Of a DNA stretch of 64,000 nt, positions 47,883 to 56,673 are shown in pieces. A program made the translations under genes and the position numbers. Origin of the DNA: AP-15 sp963775875 (lineage in GTDB: Bacteria > Pseudomonadota > Alphaproteobacteria > ATCC43930 > CGMCC-115725); contig CAVZKP010000020.1 in assembly GCA_963775875.1 (NCBI GenBank), positions 1 through 64,000 of the forward strand, given 5' to 3'. Below the pieces are notes generated by a model. The model did not search any database, was not told the origin of the DNA, and worked only from the letters and a program-made list of their open reading frames with translations. Positions within the stretch are counted from its first letter, which is position 1; each line of letters opens with the position of its first letter.

Positions 47883-50765
47883 ATGCCCTTTGATGATAAC
47901 CCCGCACCGGGTCTCGAGGCGCGGCTGCGCCGCGAGATCCGCGGCGAGATCCTGTTCGACGCTTTCAGCCGCGGGCGCTATGCGACCGACGCATCGATCT
48001 ATCAGATCGAGCCATTGGGCGTCGTGATCCCGCGCAATCGCGAAGACGCCGCGGCGGCGATCGCGATCGCCCGCGAGGAAGGCGTGCCGGTTCTGCCGCG
48101 CGGCGCCGGCACCTCGCAATGCGGGCAAACCGTGGCCCGTGCGCTTGTCCTCGATTGTAGCCGATATATGGACCGGGTCATCTCGGTCGATGTCGAAGGG
48201 CGTCGGGCGCGGGTCGAGCCGGGGATGGTGCTCGACCGCCTCAACCGATTACTGCGGCAACACAAACTGTTCTTTCCGGTCGACCCGTCGACGGCGAGCC
48301 GCGCCACGATCGGCGGGATGACCGCCAACAACAGCTGCGGCTCGCGCTCATTGCGCTATGGCAACATGGTGCACAACGTCCGCGGGGTCGATGCTTTGCT
48401 GGCCGACGGCACAACCGCGTGGTTTGGCGAGGTTCCTGGAAATTTTGACGGCCCGGCCATGCCCGAGCGCTATCGCGAGCTGGTCCGCGATATGCGCGCC
48501 TTGCACCGGCGCGAGGCCGATGAGATCGACGCCCGTTTTCCGAAGGTTCTACGCCGCGTCGGCGGCTACAACATCGACAGCATCGACGATAGCGGCCACA
48601 ACATGGCGCGCCTTCTGGTCGGCTCCGAGGGCACCCTCGCCTTTTTCAACGAGATCGAGCTTGATTTGCAGCCGATCCCGGCGCACCGGGTTCTCGGCAT
48701 CTGCCATTTTCCGACCTTCTACAGCGCGATGGATTCGACGCGAAAGATCGTCGAGCTGGGTCCCAGCGCGGTCGAGTTGGTCGATCGCACGATGATCGAG
48801 CTGTCGCGCGACATCCCGATATTCCGCACCGTGGTCGACCGCTTTGTGAAGGGCGAGCCGGCCGCGGTGCTGTTGACTGAATTCGCCGGCGACGACCCGG
48901 CGGAAAACCTGCGGCGGCTCAAGGCGCTCGATGCGCTGATGGGCGAGCTTGGCTTTCCCGGCGCGGTCGTGAACGCGACCGAACCCGGGTTTCAAGCGGC
49001 AGTCTGGGAGGTGCGGGCGCAGGGCCTCAACATTATGATGTCGATGAAAGGCGACGGCAAGCCGATCTCCTTTCTCGAAGACTGCGCTGTGCGCCTCGAG
49101 GACCTTGCCGACTACACCGATCGGCTGACCCGGATCTTCGAAAAGCACGGCACCTACGGCACCTGGTATGCGCACGCCTCGGTCGGCTGCCTGCATGTGC
49201 GCCCGGTGCTCAACGTCAAGCAGGAGCTGGAAGTCAGAAAGATGCGGGCGATCGCCGAAGAGGCGTTCGCGATGGTCCGCGAATACAAGGGTTCGCATTC
49301 GGGCGAGCACGGCGACGGGCTGGTGCGCTCCGAGTTCCATGAGGCGATGTTCGGTGGTCGCATGGTCCGCGCCTTCGAGCAGGTCAAGGACGCCTTCGAC
49401 CCGCACGGCTTGTTCAACCCCGGTAAGATCGTCCGGTCCTCGAGGATGGATGATCGCAGCCTGTTCCGCTTCAAGCCCGATTACCGGCCATTGCCGATCG
49501 CCACCGCGCTCGACTGGTCGGAATGGGGCGGGTTCGCCGGCGCGGTCGAAATGTGCAACAACAACGGCGCCTGCCGCGCCCGCGATGCCGCGGTGATGTG
49601 CCCGTCGTTCCGCGCCACCGGCGACGAGCAGCATCTGACCCGCGGCCGGGCTAATACGTTGCGGCTGGCCTTGTCCGGCCAGCTCGGGCCGGATGCGCTG
49701 GTTTCCGAAGATATGCGCGAGACGATGGCGCTGTGCATCTCGTGCAAAGGTTGCAGGCGCGAGTGCCCGACCGGCGTCGATATGGCGCGGATGAAGATCG
49801 AGTTCCTGCACCACTACCGTAAAAGCCACGGGTTCAGCCCGCGCGACCGGCTGATCGCCTGGCTGCCGCGCTACGCCCCCTATGGCGCGCGGCTGGCGCC
49901 GCTGCTCAATCTGCGCAACCGGGTGCCGTTTCTGGCCCAGCTCGGAGAACGGCTGTTCGGGCTCAGCGCCGCCGGCAAATTGCCCGAATGGTCGCCACGC
50001 CCCTTTCGCGGAGCATCGCCGGGGACCGGGCGCGAGGTCGTCTTGCTGGTCGATACCTTCAACCGCTATTTCGAACCAGAGAATGCCCGCGCCGCCGAGC
50101 GCGTCCTGGCGCGGGCCGGCTATCGCGCGGTGACCCCCGATCCCGCACGCGGCCGGCCGTTGTGCTGCGGACGGACCTTTCTTTCCGCCGGCCTCGTCGA
50201 CCAGGCCCGAAACGAGGCGCAGCGCATGGTCGATGCCCTCGCCCCATATGTCGCTTCCGGTGCGCCGATCGTCGGGCTCGAACCGTCCTGCCTGTTGACC
50301 CTGCGCGACGAATATCCAGCGCTACTGTCGGGCTCGGCGAGCAAGGCGCTCGCCGCCAACGCCCAGCTGTTTGAGGAATTCGTCGATGCCGAACGCGCCG
50401 CCGGCCGGTTCGAGCTACCCTTGAAGCCGATGCCCGGCCAAACCGCTCTCCTGCACAGCCATTGCCACCAGAAGGCCTTTGCCACTGTCGGCGCCGCGGT
50501 CAGGGCATTGCAGCTCATTCCCGGCCTCAAGGTCGAAACCTTTGACTCGACCTGCTGCGGCATGGCCGGGTCGTTCGGCTACGAGGCCGAACACCGCGAA
50601 ATGTCGCTGAAGATCGGCGAACTCGGCGTCTTGCCGACGATGCGCGCCGCACCGGCCGGCACCCTCCTCGCCGCCTGCGGCACCAGCTGCCGCCACCAAA
50701 TCGCCGGCGCGACGGGCCGCGACGCCCGCCACCTCGTCCGCATCCTCGACGACGCGTCGGCGTAG
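47883..50765 (+). CDS. FAD/Fe-S D-lactate-type dehydrogenase (fused)
   Basis: A 960-residue two-part enzyme. The N-terminal half (residues 1-480) is an FAD-binding type 4 oxidase: VLPRGAGTSQCGQTVARALV, FFPVDPSTASRATIGGMTAN and NSCGSRSLRYGNMVHNVRG bind the flavin. The tail KGSHSGEHGDGLVRSEFHEA and VKDAFDPHGLFNPGKIV is the conserved end. The C-terminal half has ferredoxin clusters (CNNNGACRARDAAVMCPSFR, LCISCKGCRRECPTGVDMAR) and two CCG domains (LCCGRTFLSAGLVDQA, CCGMAGSFGYEAEHREMSLK). Such fusions oxidise D-lactate or related D-2-hydroxyacids and pass electrons to quinone. The exact substrate is not visible. It is intact and follows the CpxP-like gene by 108 bases. Confidence 0.87.
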   Translation: MPFDDNPAPGLEARLRREIRGEILFDAFSRGRYATDASIYQIEPLGVVIPRNREDAAAAIAIAREEGVPVLPRGAGTSQCGQTVARALVLDCSRYMDRVISVDVEGRRARVEPGMVLDRLNRLLRQHKLFFPVDPSTASRATIGGMTANNSCGSRSLRYGNMVHNVRGVDALLADGTTAWFGEVPGNFDGPAMPERYRELVRDMRALHRREADEIDARFPKVLRRVGGYNIDSIDDSGHNMARLLVGSEGTLAFFNEIELDLQPIPAHRVLGICHFPTFYSAMDSTRKIVELGPSAVELVDRTMIELSRDIPIFRTVVDRFVKGEPAAVLLTEFAGDDPAENLRRLKALDALMGELGFPGAVVNATEPGFQAAVWEVRAQGLNIMMSMKGDGKPISFLEDCAVRLEDLADYTDRLTRIFEKHGTYGTWYAHASVGCLHVRPVLNVKQELEVRKMRAIAEEAFAMVREYKGSHSGEHGDGLVRSEFHEAMFGGRMVRAFEQVKDAFDPHGLFNPGKIVRSSRMDDRSLFRFKPDYRPLPIATALDWSEWGGFAGAVEMCNNNGACRARDAAVMCPSFRATGDEQHLTRGRANTLRLALSGQLGPDALVSEDMRETMALCISCKGCRRECPTGVDMARMKIEFLHHYRKSHGFSPRDRLIAWLPRYAPYGARLAPLLNLRNRVPFLAQLGERLFGLSAAGKLPEWSPRPFRGASPGTGREVVLLVDTFNRYFEPENARAAERVLARAGYRAVTPDPARGRPLCCGRTFLSAGLVDQARNEAQRMVDALAPYVASGAPIVGLEPSCLLTLRDEYPALLSGSASKALAANAQLFEEFVDAERAAGRFELPLKPMPGQTALLHSHCHQKAFATVGAAVRALQLIPGLKVETFDSTCCGMAGSFGYEAEHREMSLKIGELGVLPTMRAAPAGTLLAACGTSCRHQIAGATGRDARHLVRILDDASA

Positions 50766-50859
50766 AGGCCTCGACGTCGGCCCCAATATCGCCGAAATTG
50801 ACCCTTGGGCGAGACGTCGGTCCACAGACATGACCCCTCCATGACGAAAGGACATCGAC

Positions 50860-51597
50860 ATGCCGAGCTTTGAGCATCATGGCGCCCGGATCTATTATGA
50901 GGAGTTCGGGCAGGGTTTCCCGATCCTCACCTTCGCACCTGCGGGCCTGGCGTCGGTGATCGACGTCTGGAGCCAACCCTCCGCGCCGATCGACCCCACT
51001 ACCGAGTTTGCGACCGACTTCCGCGTGATCGCGATGGATCAGCGCAACGCCGGTGGCCAGTCCCGCGCCCCGATCACCGCGCAGGACGGTTGGGATTCAT
51101 ACACCGCCGATCATATCGCGCTGCTCGACCACCTCGGCATCGATCGGTGCCATCTTTACGGTCAATGCATCGGTGGGTCGTTCATCATCAACCTGCTCAA
51201 GGCTCAGCCGGAGCGCGTCGCCAGCGCTGTGCTGGCGCAGCCGATCGGGCGCGTCGGCGCCCTCGCGCCCGGCCGCCCCGCCCGGTTCAACGCCTGGGCG
51301 GAATCGCTCGAAGGCCATCCGGAGGCAACCCAGCCGGTGCTGGATGCGTTCTGCCACAATCTCTACGCCGCCGGCTTCGTCTACTGCGCGGATCGCGGGT
51401 TCGTCTCCACCATCCGCACACCGTGCCTCGTACTGGCAGGCAACGACGAGGCGCATCCGTGGCCGATTTCAGAGGAGCTTTCCAAGCTGCTCCCGAATTG
51501 CGAGTTCATTGCGGAATGGAAAGCGGGTGCAGCGCTGAATTCGGCTAGAGCCCGCGTCAAGGAGTTCCTGACGAAGCACATCCCGACCCGGGCGTAG
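50860..51597 (+). CDS. Alpha/beta hydrolase with cysteine nucleophile
   Basis: A 245-residue protein, MPSFEHHGARIYYEEFGQGF then PILTFAPAGLASVIDVWSQP. The nucleophile elbow is HLYGQCIGGSFIINLLKAQP, with Cys at about position 103 where Ser is usual. Other active-site candidates are the Asp and His of VLAGNDEAHPWPISEEL. The usual late His is not obvious. No signal peptide. The family resembles uncharacterised alpha/beta fold hydrolases and, for the Cys, dienelactone hydrolase. The substrate is unknown. The gene stands alone, with 94 bases after the dehydrogenase. Confidence 0.78.
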   Translation: MPSFEHHGARIYYEEFGQGFPILTFAPAGLASVIDVWSQPSAPIDPTTEFATDFRVIAMDQRNAGGQSRAPITAQDGWDSYTADHIALLDHLGIDRCHLYGQCIGGSFIINLLKAQPERVASAVLAQPIGRVGALAPGRPARFNAWAESLEGHPEATQPVLDAFCHNLYAAGFVYCADRGFVSTIRTPCLVLAGNDEAHPWPISEELSKLLPNCEFIAEWKAGAALNSARARVKEFLTKHIPTRA

Positions 51598-52270
51598 CCG
51601 GCGAGGCTTGAAGCGGCTGGTGGATCGGCTGCGTCCCCGGTTCGGGGGCGTGACCGATCCATGGATGGCTTCGGATATCAGCGACGAAGTTCGGCTGAAG
51701 ACGGTTTCGGTCTCGTCGCAAAGGTCGCCATCATAGCCGGCAGCGGCGCCCCGAGGCCGGCAAGGGCAAAGAGCGGCGCCGCTGCCGGGCCGGATCCGGC
51801 GGCAGCCGAGTTGATTTGCAAGCCCAAACGCCGCACCGCGCATCGCGCCTTGGGTGACGCGCGAGGGGTAAGAGCCGCACAAACCGCCTCCCGGAAGTTA
51901 ATTTCCCTCGTCCGGTGTGAAGCAGTTCACACGCCGCACCGGCGACCGTCTGGTTAGCATGGCATCAATGCCGCAAGTCGAGCCCTGGAAAAGAGAGATC
52001 TGCAGCAACTAAGAGTGCGGACCGTACCTGCCGGCCTCGCGGCTATCGAACAATTCGGGAAAATGCCATGACATGGTCTACCGCTTTAGCAGCATCTGTT
52101 CCGCGCCGGAGCGGGTACATGGCGTGGGGGATGTCGCGCGGAATCCGCCACCTAACAATCCTACAAACGACCCGGGCGAATCTCGCTATGGCGCGATCCC
52201 GGACGGGTGACTAACTAGGCTTGGCAGGGTGGCGGTGACAGTGCGGCTTTTGACCTTCATTGATGGCCGG
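51598..52270. other. Long spacer upstream of ctrA, no gene seen
   Basis: About 670 bases. Several short open frames exist on both strands, but none has family words, a signal peptide or a good ribosome site. The composition is mixed, with no repeats noticed beyond small GC-rich hairpins. It may hold long-range regulatory DNA for ctrA or a decayed gene. Confidence 0.45.
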
Positions 52271-52290
52271 TTTCGTGCGATGACAATCTG

Positions 52291-52336
52291 GACTCTCGGA
52301 CAACGTTATGTTAACTACCTAAGGTGAGGATTAACC
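52291..52336 (+). promoter_or_regulatory. ctrA upstream sites: GANTC and two TTAAC half-sites
   Basis: GACTC (52291-52295) matches the CcrM methylation site GANTC. TTAAC occurs at 52311-52315 and again at 52331-52335, 20 bases apart and both on the plus strand. TTAA half-sites are bound by CtrA. In Caulobacter the ctrA promoter is controlled both by GANTC methylation and by CtrA itself. The 20-base spacing differs from the usual TTAA-N7-TTAA. Confidence 0.4.
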
Positions 52337-52381
52337 ACGACCCGCCGGCCAAGGTTGCCGGCATGATCCCCGGAGGCTCCT

Positions 52382-53140
52382 ATGCGCGTGCTTCTCGTCG
52401 AGGACGACTCAGCTACGTCCGCCAGTATCAAGATGATGCTGAGGAAGGAAAATTTCATTTGCGATACGACCGATCTCGGTGAGGACGGGCTGGAGATCGG
52501 CAAACTTTACGACTATGACATCATCCTCCTCGATCTGATGCTGCCGGACATCGACGGGTACGAGGTGCTGCGGCGGTTGCGCGCGGCGCGCATACACACG
52601 CCGATCCTGATCCTCTCCGGCCTGGCCGAGCTCGATCACAAGCTGAAGGGCCTGGGCTTTGGCGCCGACGACTTCCTGACCAAGCCGTTCGATCGCCGCG
52701 AATTGGTGGCGCGGATCCACGCCATCGTCCGCCGGTCCAAAGGTCACTCCGAGTCGGTCATTCGCACCGGCAAGCTCGTCGTCAACCTCGACGCCCGTGT
52801 CGTCGAAGTCGAAAATCGGCCGCTGCATCTGACCGGCAAGGAGTACGGCATCATCGAGCTGCTCAGCCTCCGCAAGGGCACCACCCTGACCAAGGAGATG
52901 TTTCTCAATCATCTCTACGGCGGGATGGACGAGCCCGAGCTCAAGATCATCGACGTCTTCGTTTGCAAGTTGCGCAAAAAGCTCGCTCAGGCCACCGGCG
53001 GTAAGCACTATATCGAGACCGTATGGGGTCGGGGCTATGTGCTGCGCGACGCGCCCGAACTCGCCACCGCCGTGACCGCCGCAGTTCCGGGACCGGGCCA
53101 GGATCGGCTCGAGACTCGCCACGACACGGCCGTGGCTTAG
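52382..53140 (+). CDS. ctrA: Cell-cycle response regulator CtrA
   Basis: An OmpR-family master regulator of alphaproteobacterial cell cycle, motility and other functions. It has 252 residues. The receiver domain starts MRVLLVEDDSATSASIKMML. The phosphorylated Asp is D51 in YDIILLDLMLPDIDGYEVLR. Switch residues lie in ILILSGLAELDHKLKGLGFG and ADDFLTKPFDRRELVARIHA. The DNA-binding winged helix is the near-invariant GKEYGIIELLSLRKGTTLTK, EMFLNHLYGGMDEPELKIID and VFVCKLRKKLAQATGG. The C-terminus is a variable tail of about 25 residues. In Caulobacter the tail ends in two alanines needed for ClpXP proteolysis; here it ends TAVA, so the degron is altered. Its stop overlaps that of chpT by 4 bases. 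Confidence 0.95.
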   Translation: MRVLLVEDDSATSASIKMMLRKENFICDTTDLGEDGLEIGKLYDYDIILLDLMLPDIDGYEVLRRLRAARIHTPILILSGLAELDHKLKGLGFGADDFLTKPFDRRELVARIHAIVRRSKGHSESVIRTGKLVVNLDARVVEVENRPLHLTGKEYGIIELLSLRKGTTLTKEMFLNHLYGGMDEPELKIIDVFVCKLRKKLAQATGGKHYIETVWGRGYVLRDAPELATAVTAAVPGPGQDRLETRHDTAVA

Positions 53141-53775
53141 CCCGCGGCGTCGACCGACAACAGCAGAACCCGCGCACTCCCCGCCTCCGCGGCCACCAGA
53201 CGCCAGCCCAGCGCGCGGGCGAGAAGGCCCGAGAAATAGGCCTGCGCGGTCCGCGAGGTGACCGCCCCGACCGGGGTTTCGAGCTGGAGTGCCGCGCGTT
53301 GCTCGGGGGCGAGTGAAGCGGGTTCGCCGATCACTTCGAGTTGCAGCCTGTCGAGTACGGTCCGGAGCGCCAGGCGGCCACCGCGGGCCAGCATCTCAGC
53401 GCCGATCAAAAGCAGGTTGCAGCCGAGCTTCTGCTGAGCAAGCGGCAGCGCACGAACATCCTCGGAGTACTGGCACGCGATCGACGTTCGCTCGAAGAGC
53501 CTGATGGCCAATTCGCTGGGCGCCGGTCCGGCAATCGCCGCGTTCCCGTGGAAGCCATAGGCGAAACGGTAAAATTGCAGGCGGTTGGCGGCGCGGCGGG
53601 CGCTGTCAGCGACGAGCGCCAAGGCCTCGCGGGAAAAATCGGGATCGTCCTCGCCGAGCAACTCGACCCCGTTGCCGATCGCGGCAATCGGGCTGCTCAA
53701 TTCGTGGCACAGCCGGGCTGTCAGCAATTCCGCGACGCGTAGGTCGATTAGCAGATTCATAGTTAATGCTGCCAT
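53137..53775 (-). CDS. chpT: Histidine phosphotransferase ChpT
   Basis: ChpT relays phosphate from CckA to CtrA (and CpdR). It has 212 residues from the ATG at 53775, or 207 from the one at 53760. The phosphorylated His is in LLTARLCHELSSPIAAIGNG (His at 24 from the first Met), followed by VELLGEDDPDFSREALALVA. The second half is a degenerate ATPase-like domain (KLGCNLLLIGAEMLARGGRL, FSGLLARALGWRLVAAEAGS). The order His helix then pseudo-HATPase is diagnostic. It faces ctrA tail to tail, overlapping by 4 bases. Confidence 0.9.
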   Translation of the reverse strand: MAALTMNLLIDLRVAELLTARLCHELSSPIAAIGNGVELLGEDDPDFSREALALVADSARRAANRLQFYRFAYGFHGNAAIAGPAPSELAIRLFERTSIACQYSEDVRALPLAQQKLGCNLLLIGAEMLARGGRLALRTVLDRLQLEVIGEPASLAPEQRAALQLETPVGAVTSRTAQAYFSGLLARALGWRLVAAEAGSARVLLLSVDAAG

Positions 53776-54543
53776 GAGCCGCGCAGCGCTGCAACCGGCG
53801 TTGACAGTCTCGCTGGCGCATCGGCCTACCGACGCGGGTTCAGGCTCGGATCACCGTGTGAATGCCTTGACTCCGGAGAGGAGCCATGTCCGCCATCAGA
53901 ACTCCCCCGGCGCGCTTGATGACCATAAGATCCGGGCTCGCTCAGGAACTCTCGAACGAGCGACCGTCAATCCGTTCCCGGTCGCCTGTCGCCCGAGCGG
54001 GTAGGGCGAAAAAGGCGATCGTGGATATTCGCGGAGGCGTGCTCAACATCGGAGTTTCGATCTGCGGCGCCACCACGTATTCGATAGATTATCACTGGTG
54101 ATATCAGCGATATACGTTGTCATAATCGGAAATTAGATCCTAAATCCGTCGAATTTCCAGAAACCTGTGTAACAATAATTTGCTTAATCTCCGTATTTTA
54201 TTTTTAGTATATCTTGAAATATCTGGCGATGATATCGAAAGTAGATCACCTCTCAGCCATGGTCTTGTCATTTGTTGTTACCAAGGTGGAGCATTTTATA
54301 GAACCGCCACGATCTTTGCGCCACGGTCTTGCATTAATCTTAACCCCGATCATTCTCCCAGGGACCGCTCGTGACGGTCAACGCGCAACAATCAAGTTCC
54401 ATTTCAACTAAACCATCGGTAAAAACTAGCTTGATGGGACATCCGGGGCTTCGCGCGCAGCCGGACGGCCCCACGACCTAAAATCAGATCGGCCGACGGA
54501 AGCCGCCAGACGCGTCCGCGGCAGGAATGACAGGGAGGAAACC
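53776..54543. other. Spacer with AT-rich island upstream of the MFS gene
   Basis: About 770 bases. From about 54,060 to 54,420 the sequence is markedly AT-rich for this genome, with GATATC repeated (54108, 54229) and TTTTATTTTTAG at 54199. The open frames here encode no recognised protein. It probably contains the promoter of the OFA transporter and may be a site of foreign DNA. Confidence 0.45.
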
Positions 54544-55941
54544 ATGTCGATTTTTTCGTTTCTCGATAAGGAGCGGATTGTCGCGCCACCCGGCTACACA
54601 AGATGGCTGATCCCGCCGGCCGCCCTTTGCGTCCATTTGTGCATCGGCCAAGCCTATGCGTTCAGCGTCTTCAACCTGCCGATGACCAGATTGATCGGCA
54701 TTACCAAATCGGCGCCGGCGGATTGGAAGCTGACTGAACTCGGCTGGATCTTCAGCCTTGCGATCTTTATCCTGGGCAGCTCTGCGGCGCTGCTCGGGCG
54801 CTGGGTCGAGGAGAGTGGGCCGCGCCGGGCGATGTTCACCGCGGCCTTATGCTTTGGCGGCGGCTTCCTCGTCTCGGCGCTCGGCGTGCGCCTCCACAAT
54901 CTGTGGATCATCTATCTCGGCTACGGTGTGCTAGGCGGCATCGGGCTTGGCCTCGGCTACATCGCACCGGTATCGACCCTGATCAAATGGTTCCCCGACC
55001 GGCCCGGCATGGCGACCGGCATGGCGATCATGGGGTTCGGCGGCGCCGCCTTCATTGCCGCGCCGCTCTCGGTCTGGCTGATGGCCAGGTTCTCGACGCC
55101 GACCCATATCGGTGTCGCCGAGACCTTCGTCGTCATGGGCTTGATCTATGTTTGCTTCATGATGGTCGGCGCGGCGATCGTGCGAGTGCCGGCCCCGGGC
55201 TGGATGCCAGCCGGCTATGTTGCGCCGGTTCAGCCAAAGCGTCTGGTCACAACACAACATGTCTACGTCTACGACGCGTTGAAGACGCCGCAATTCTGGC
55301 TGATCTGGTGGATCCTATGCCTCAACGTCACCGCCGGAATCGGCGTGCTCGGGCAGGCCTCGGCGATGAGCCAGGAGATGTTCCGCGGCCGCATCACAGC
55401 GGTCGCTGCATCCGGCTTCGTCGGGCTATTCAGCCTGTTTAACATGGGCGGGCGGTTCGTGTGGTCGTCGGTATCCGACTATATCGGACGCAAGAATACC
55501 TACTTTGTATTCTTTGCCCTCGGTACCCTGCTCTACGCACTCGTGCCCTATGCCGGCGCGGTCGGCAGCGTCGGCCTTTTCGTGCTGTGCTACGCCGTGA
55601 TCTTCAGCATGTACGGTGGCGGCTTTGCCACCGTACCAGCCTATCTGCGGGATATGTTCGGCACCCGCTATGTCGGCGCGATCCACGGGCTGCTGCTGAC
55701 CGCGTGGGCAATGGCCGGGATTTTCGGCCCGGTCCTGGTCAACTACATCCGCGAATACAACATCCTGCACGGAGTCGCCAAGGCGCAGGCCTACAATCTC
55801 ACGATGTACGTGATGGCGGGGTTGCTGATCATCGGCTTTATCTGCAACGTCTTTGTCAAATCCGTGCATGAGCGGTTTCACATGCGTGCGGTCGAGGCGG
55901 ATGCCGAGGTCGAAGGTGCTCCGGTATTCGGGAGGCAATGA
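54544..55941 (+). CDS. Oxalate/formate antiporter (OFA) family MFS transporter
   Basis: A 465-residue carrier with 12 predicted membrane segments. It starts MSIFSFLDKERIVAPPGYTR then WLIPPAALCVHLCIGQAYAF and SVFNLPMTRLIG, the OFA opening. Segment 5 has TLIKWFPDRPGMATGMAIMG, an OFA mark. The second half has LIWWILCLNVTAGIGVLGQA, MGGRFVWSSVSDYIGRKNTY and MYGGGFATVPAYLRDMFGTR. The substrate may be oxalate, formate or another small carboxylate. The RBS region GGAGG lies 10 bases before the ATG. The next small gene overlaps its stop by 4 bases. Confidence 0.85.
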   Translation: MSIFSFLDKERIVAPPGYTRWLIPPAALCVHLCIGQAYAFSVFNLPMTRLIGITKSAPADWKLTELGWIFSLAIFILGSSAALLGRWVEESGPRRAMFTAALCFGGGFLVSALGVRLHNLWIIYLGYGVLGGIGLGLGYIAPVSTLIKWFPDRPGMATGMAIMGFGGAAFIAAPLSVWLMARFSTPTHIGVAETFVVMGLIYVCFMMVGAAIVRVPAPGWMPAGYVAPVQPKRLVTTQHVYVYDALKTPQFWLIWWILCLNVTAGIGVLGQASAMSQEMFRGRITAVAASGFVGLFSLFNMGGRFVWSSVSDYIGRKNTYFVFFALGTLLYALVPYAGAVGSVGLFVLCYAVIFSMYGGGFATVPAYLRDMFGTRYVGAIHGLLLTAWAMAGIFGPVLVNYIREYNILHGVAKAQAYNLTMYVMAGLLIIGFICNVFVKSVHERFHMRAVEADAEVEGAPVFGRQ

Positions 55942-56072
55942 TGGACAGGATTCGGCAAACCAGCGCCTCAAGCAATGGCGTCAAGCTCGTCCTCGCCTGG
56001 GGCTTTGTCGGCATCCCGCTGTTTTGGGGCGTCGTGCAGACCCTGCTGAACGCCCTCAAGGCGTTTCACTGA
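55938..56072 (+). CDS. Small single-helix partner of the MFS transporter
   Basis: A 44-residue open frame, MMDRIRQTSASSNGVKLVLA then WGFVGIPLFWGVVQTLLNAL and KAFH. A short soluble N-terminus is followed by one membrane helix. It overlaps the transporter stop as ATGATGA, with GGGAGG 5 bases upstream, so it is translated with it. Similar short proteins next to OFA carriers have been called MFS transporter small subunit. I am fairly sure of the family by its SNGxKLVLAWxFVGIPLxWGVxQT pattern. The 3' end overlaps mobA on the other strand by 17 bases. Confidence 0.75.
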   Translation: MMDRIRQTSASSNGVKLVLAWGFVGIPLFWGVVQTLLNALKAFH

Positions 56073-56673
56073 GGTCGAGCAGCGCCGCGGCTGCGGCCAG
56101 GTCTTCGGGCCTGTTGGCGTTGAAAAATGGGTCCACCGGCTGGCTCGCGAATACCACAGTGGCCAGACGGTGGCGGGCAGTCCACACATCAACCTTGCGG
56201 ACCCCTTCTTCGATCACCGCATGGCGCAGATCCTCGCGCAGCCGCACCGGCCACAACCCGATCACCGGATGCGCCTGCCCTTGCGAAGCGGCGCAGGCGA
56301 GATCGGCTCGCGCGGCTTCGATCGCGGCGGTGAACCGGGCCACCAGATCCTTGGGCAGAAATGGCGCGTCGGTGGCGACGCTGACCACGAATGGACAATC
56401 GGGTCGATTTCGCGCCGCCCAATCAAGACCGGCCAGCACACCGGCCAACGGCCCGGCGAAATCGGGAACGCTGTCGGGTACCACCGGCAGGCCGACCCCG
56501 GCAAAGCGCGCCGGGTCGCCATTGGCGTTGAGTACGAGTGCGGCGACCTGTGGCCGCAGCCGCTCGATGACCCGATCGAGCAGCGAAACGCCGCCGAGCA
56601 GCCGCAGTGCCTTGTCGCCGCCACCCATGCGTCGCGACAGGCCGCCGGCGAGCAGCAGGCCAACGACCTTCAC
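56056..56673 (-). CDS. mobA: Molybdenum cofactor guanylyltransferase
   Basis: MobA links GMP to molybdopterin to build MGD, the form used by SoeA-type enzymes. It has 205 residues from a GTG start: VKVVGLLLAGGLSRRMGGGD then KALRLLGGVSLLDRVIERLR. LAGGxSxRMGGxDK is the nucleotide-binding motif. Further on are VVPDSVPDFAGPLAGVLAGL, VVSVATDAPFLPKDLVARFT and QGQAHPVIGLWPVRLREDLR, then FFNANRPEDLAAAAALL. The GTG overlaps the fdhD stop by 4 bases. The pair is thus one operon. Confidence 0.93.
   Translation of the reverse strand: MKVVGLLLAGGLSRRMGGGDKALRLLGGVSLLDRVIERLRPQVAALVLNANGDPARFAGVGLPVVPDSVPDFAGPLAGVLAGLDWAARNRPDCPFVVSVATDAPFLPKDLVARFTAAIEAARADLACAASQGQAHPVIGLWPVRLREDLRHAVIEEGVRKVDVWTARHRLATVVFASQPVDPFFNANRPEDLAAAAALLDLSETP

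Noticed and set aside
48549..49829. A 426-codon frame opposite the FAD/Fe-S dehydrogenase
   Set aside because: Antisense shadow of an intact conserved gene. It is rich in His, Arg and Ala with no motif.
51469..51957. Frames of 98 and 137 codons between the hydrolase and ctrA
   Set aside because: They have biased Arg/Gly/Ser composition without motifs. One overlaps the end of the hydrolase antisense.
54180..54411. Two short frames in the AT-rich island
   Set aside because: They are short and lack ribosome sites and recognisable composition. They probably arise by chance in AT-rich DNA.
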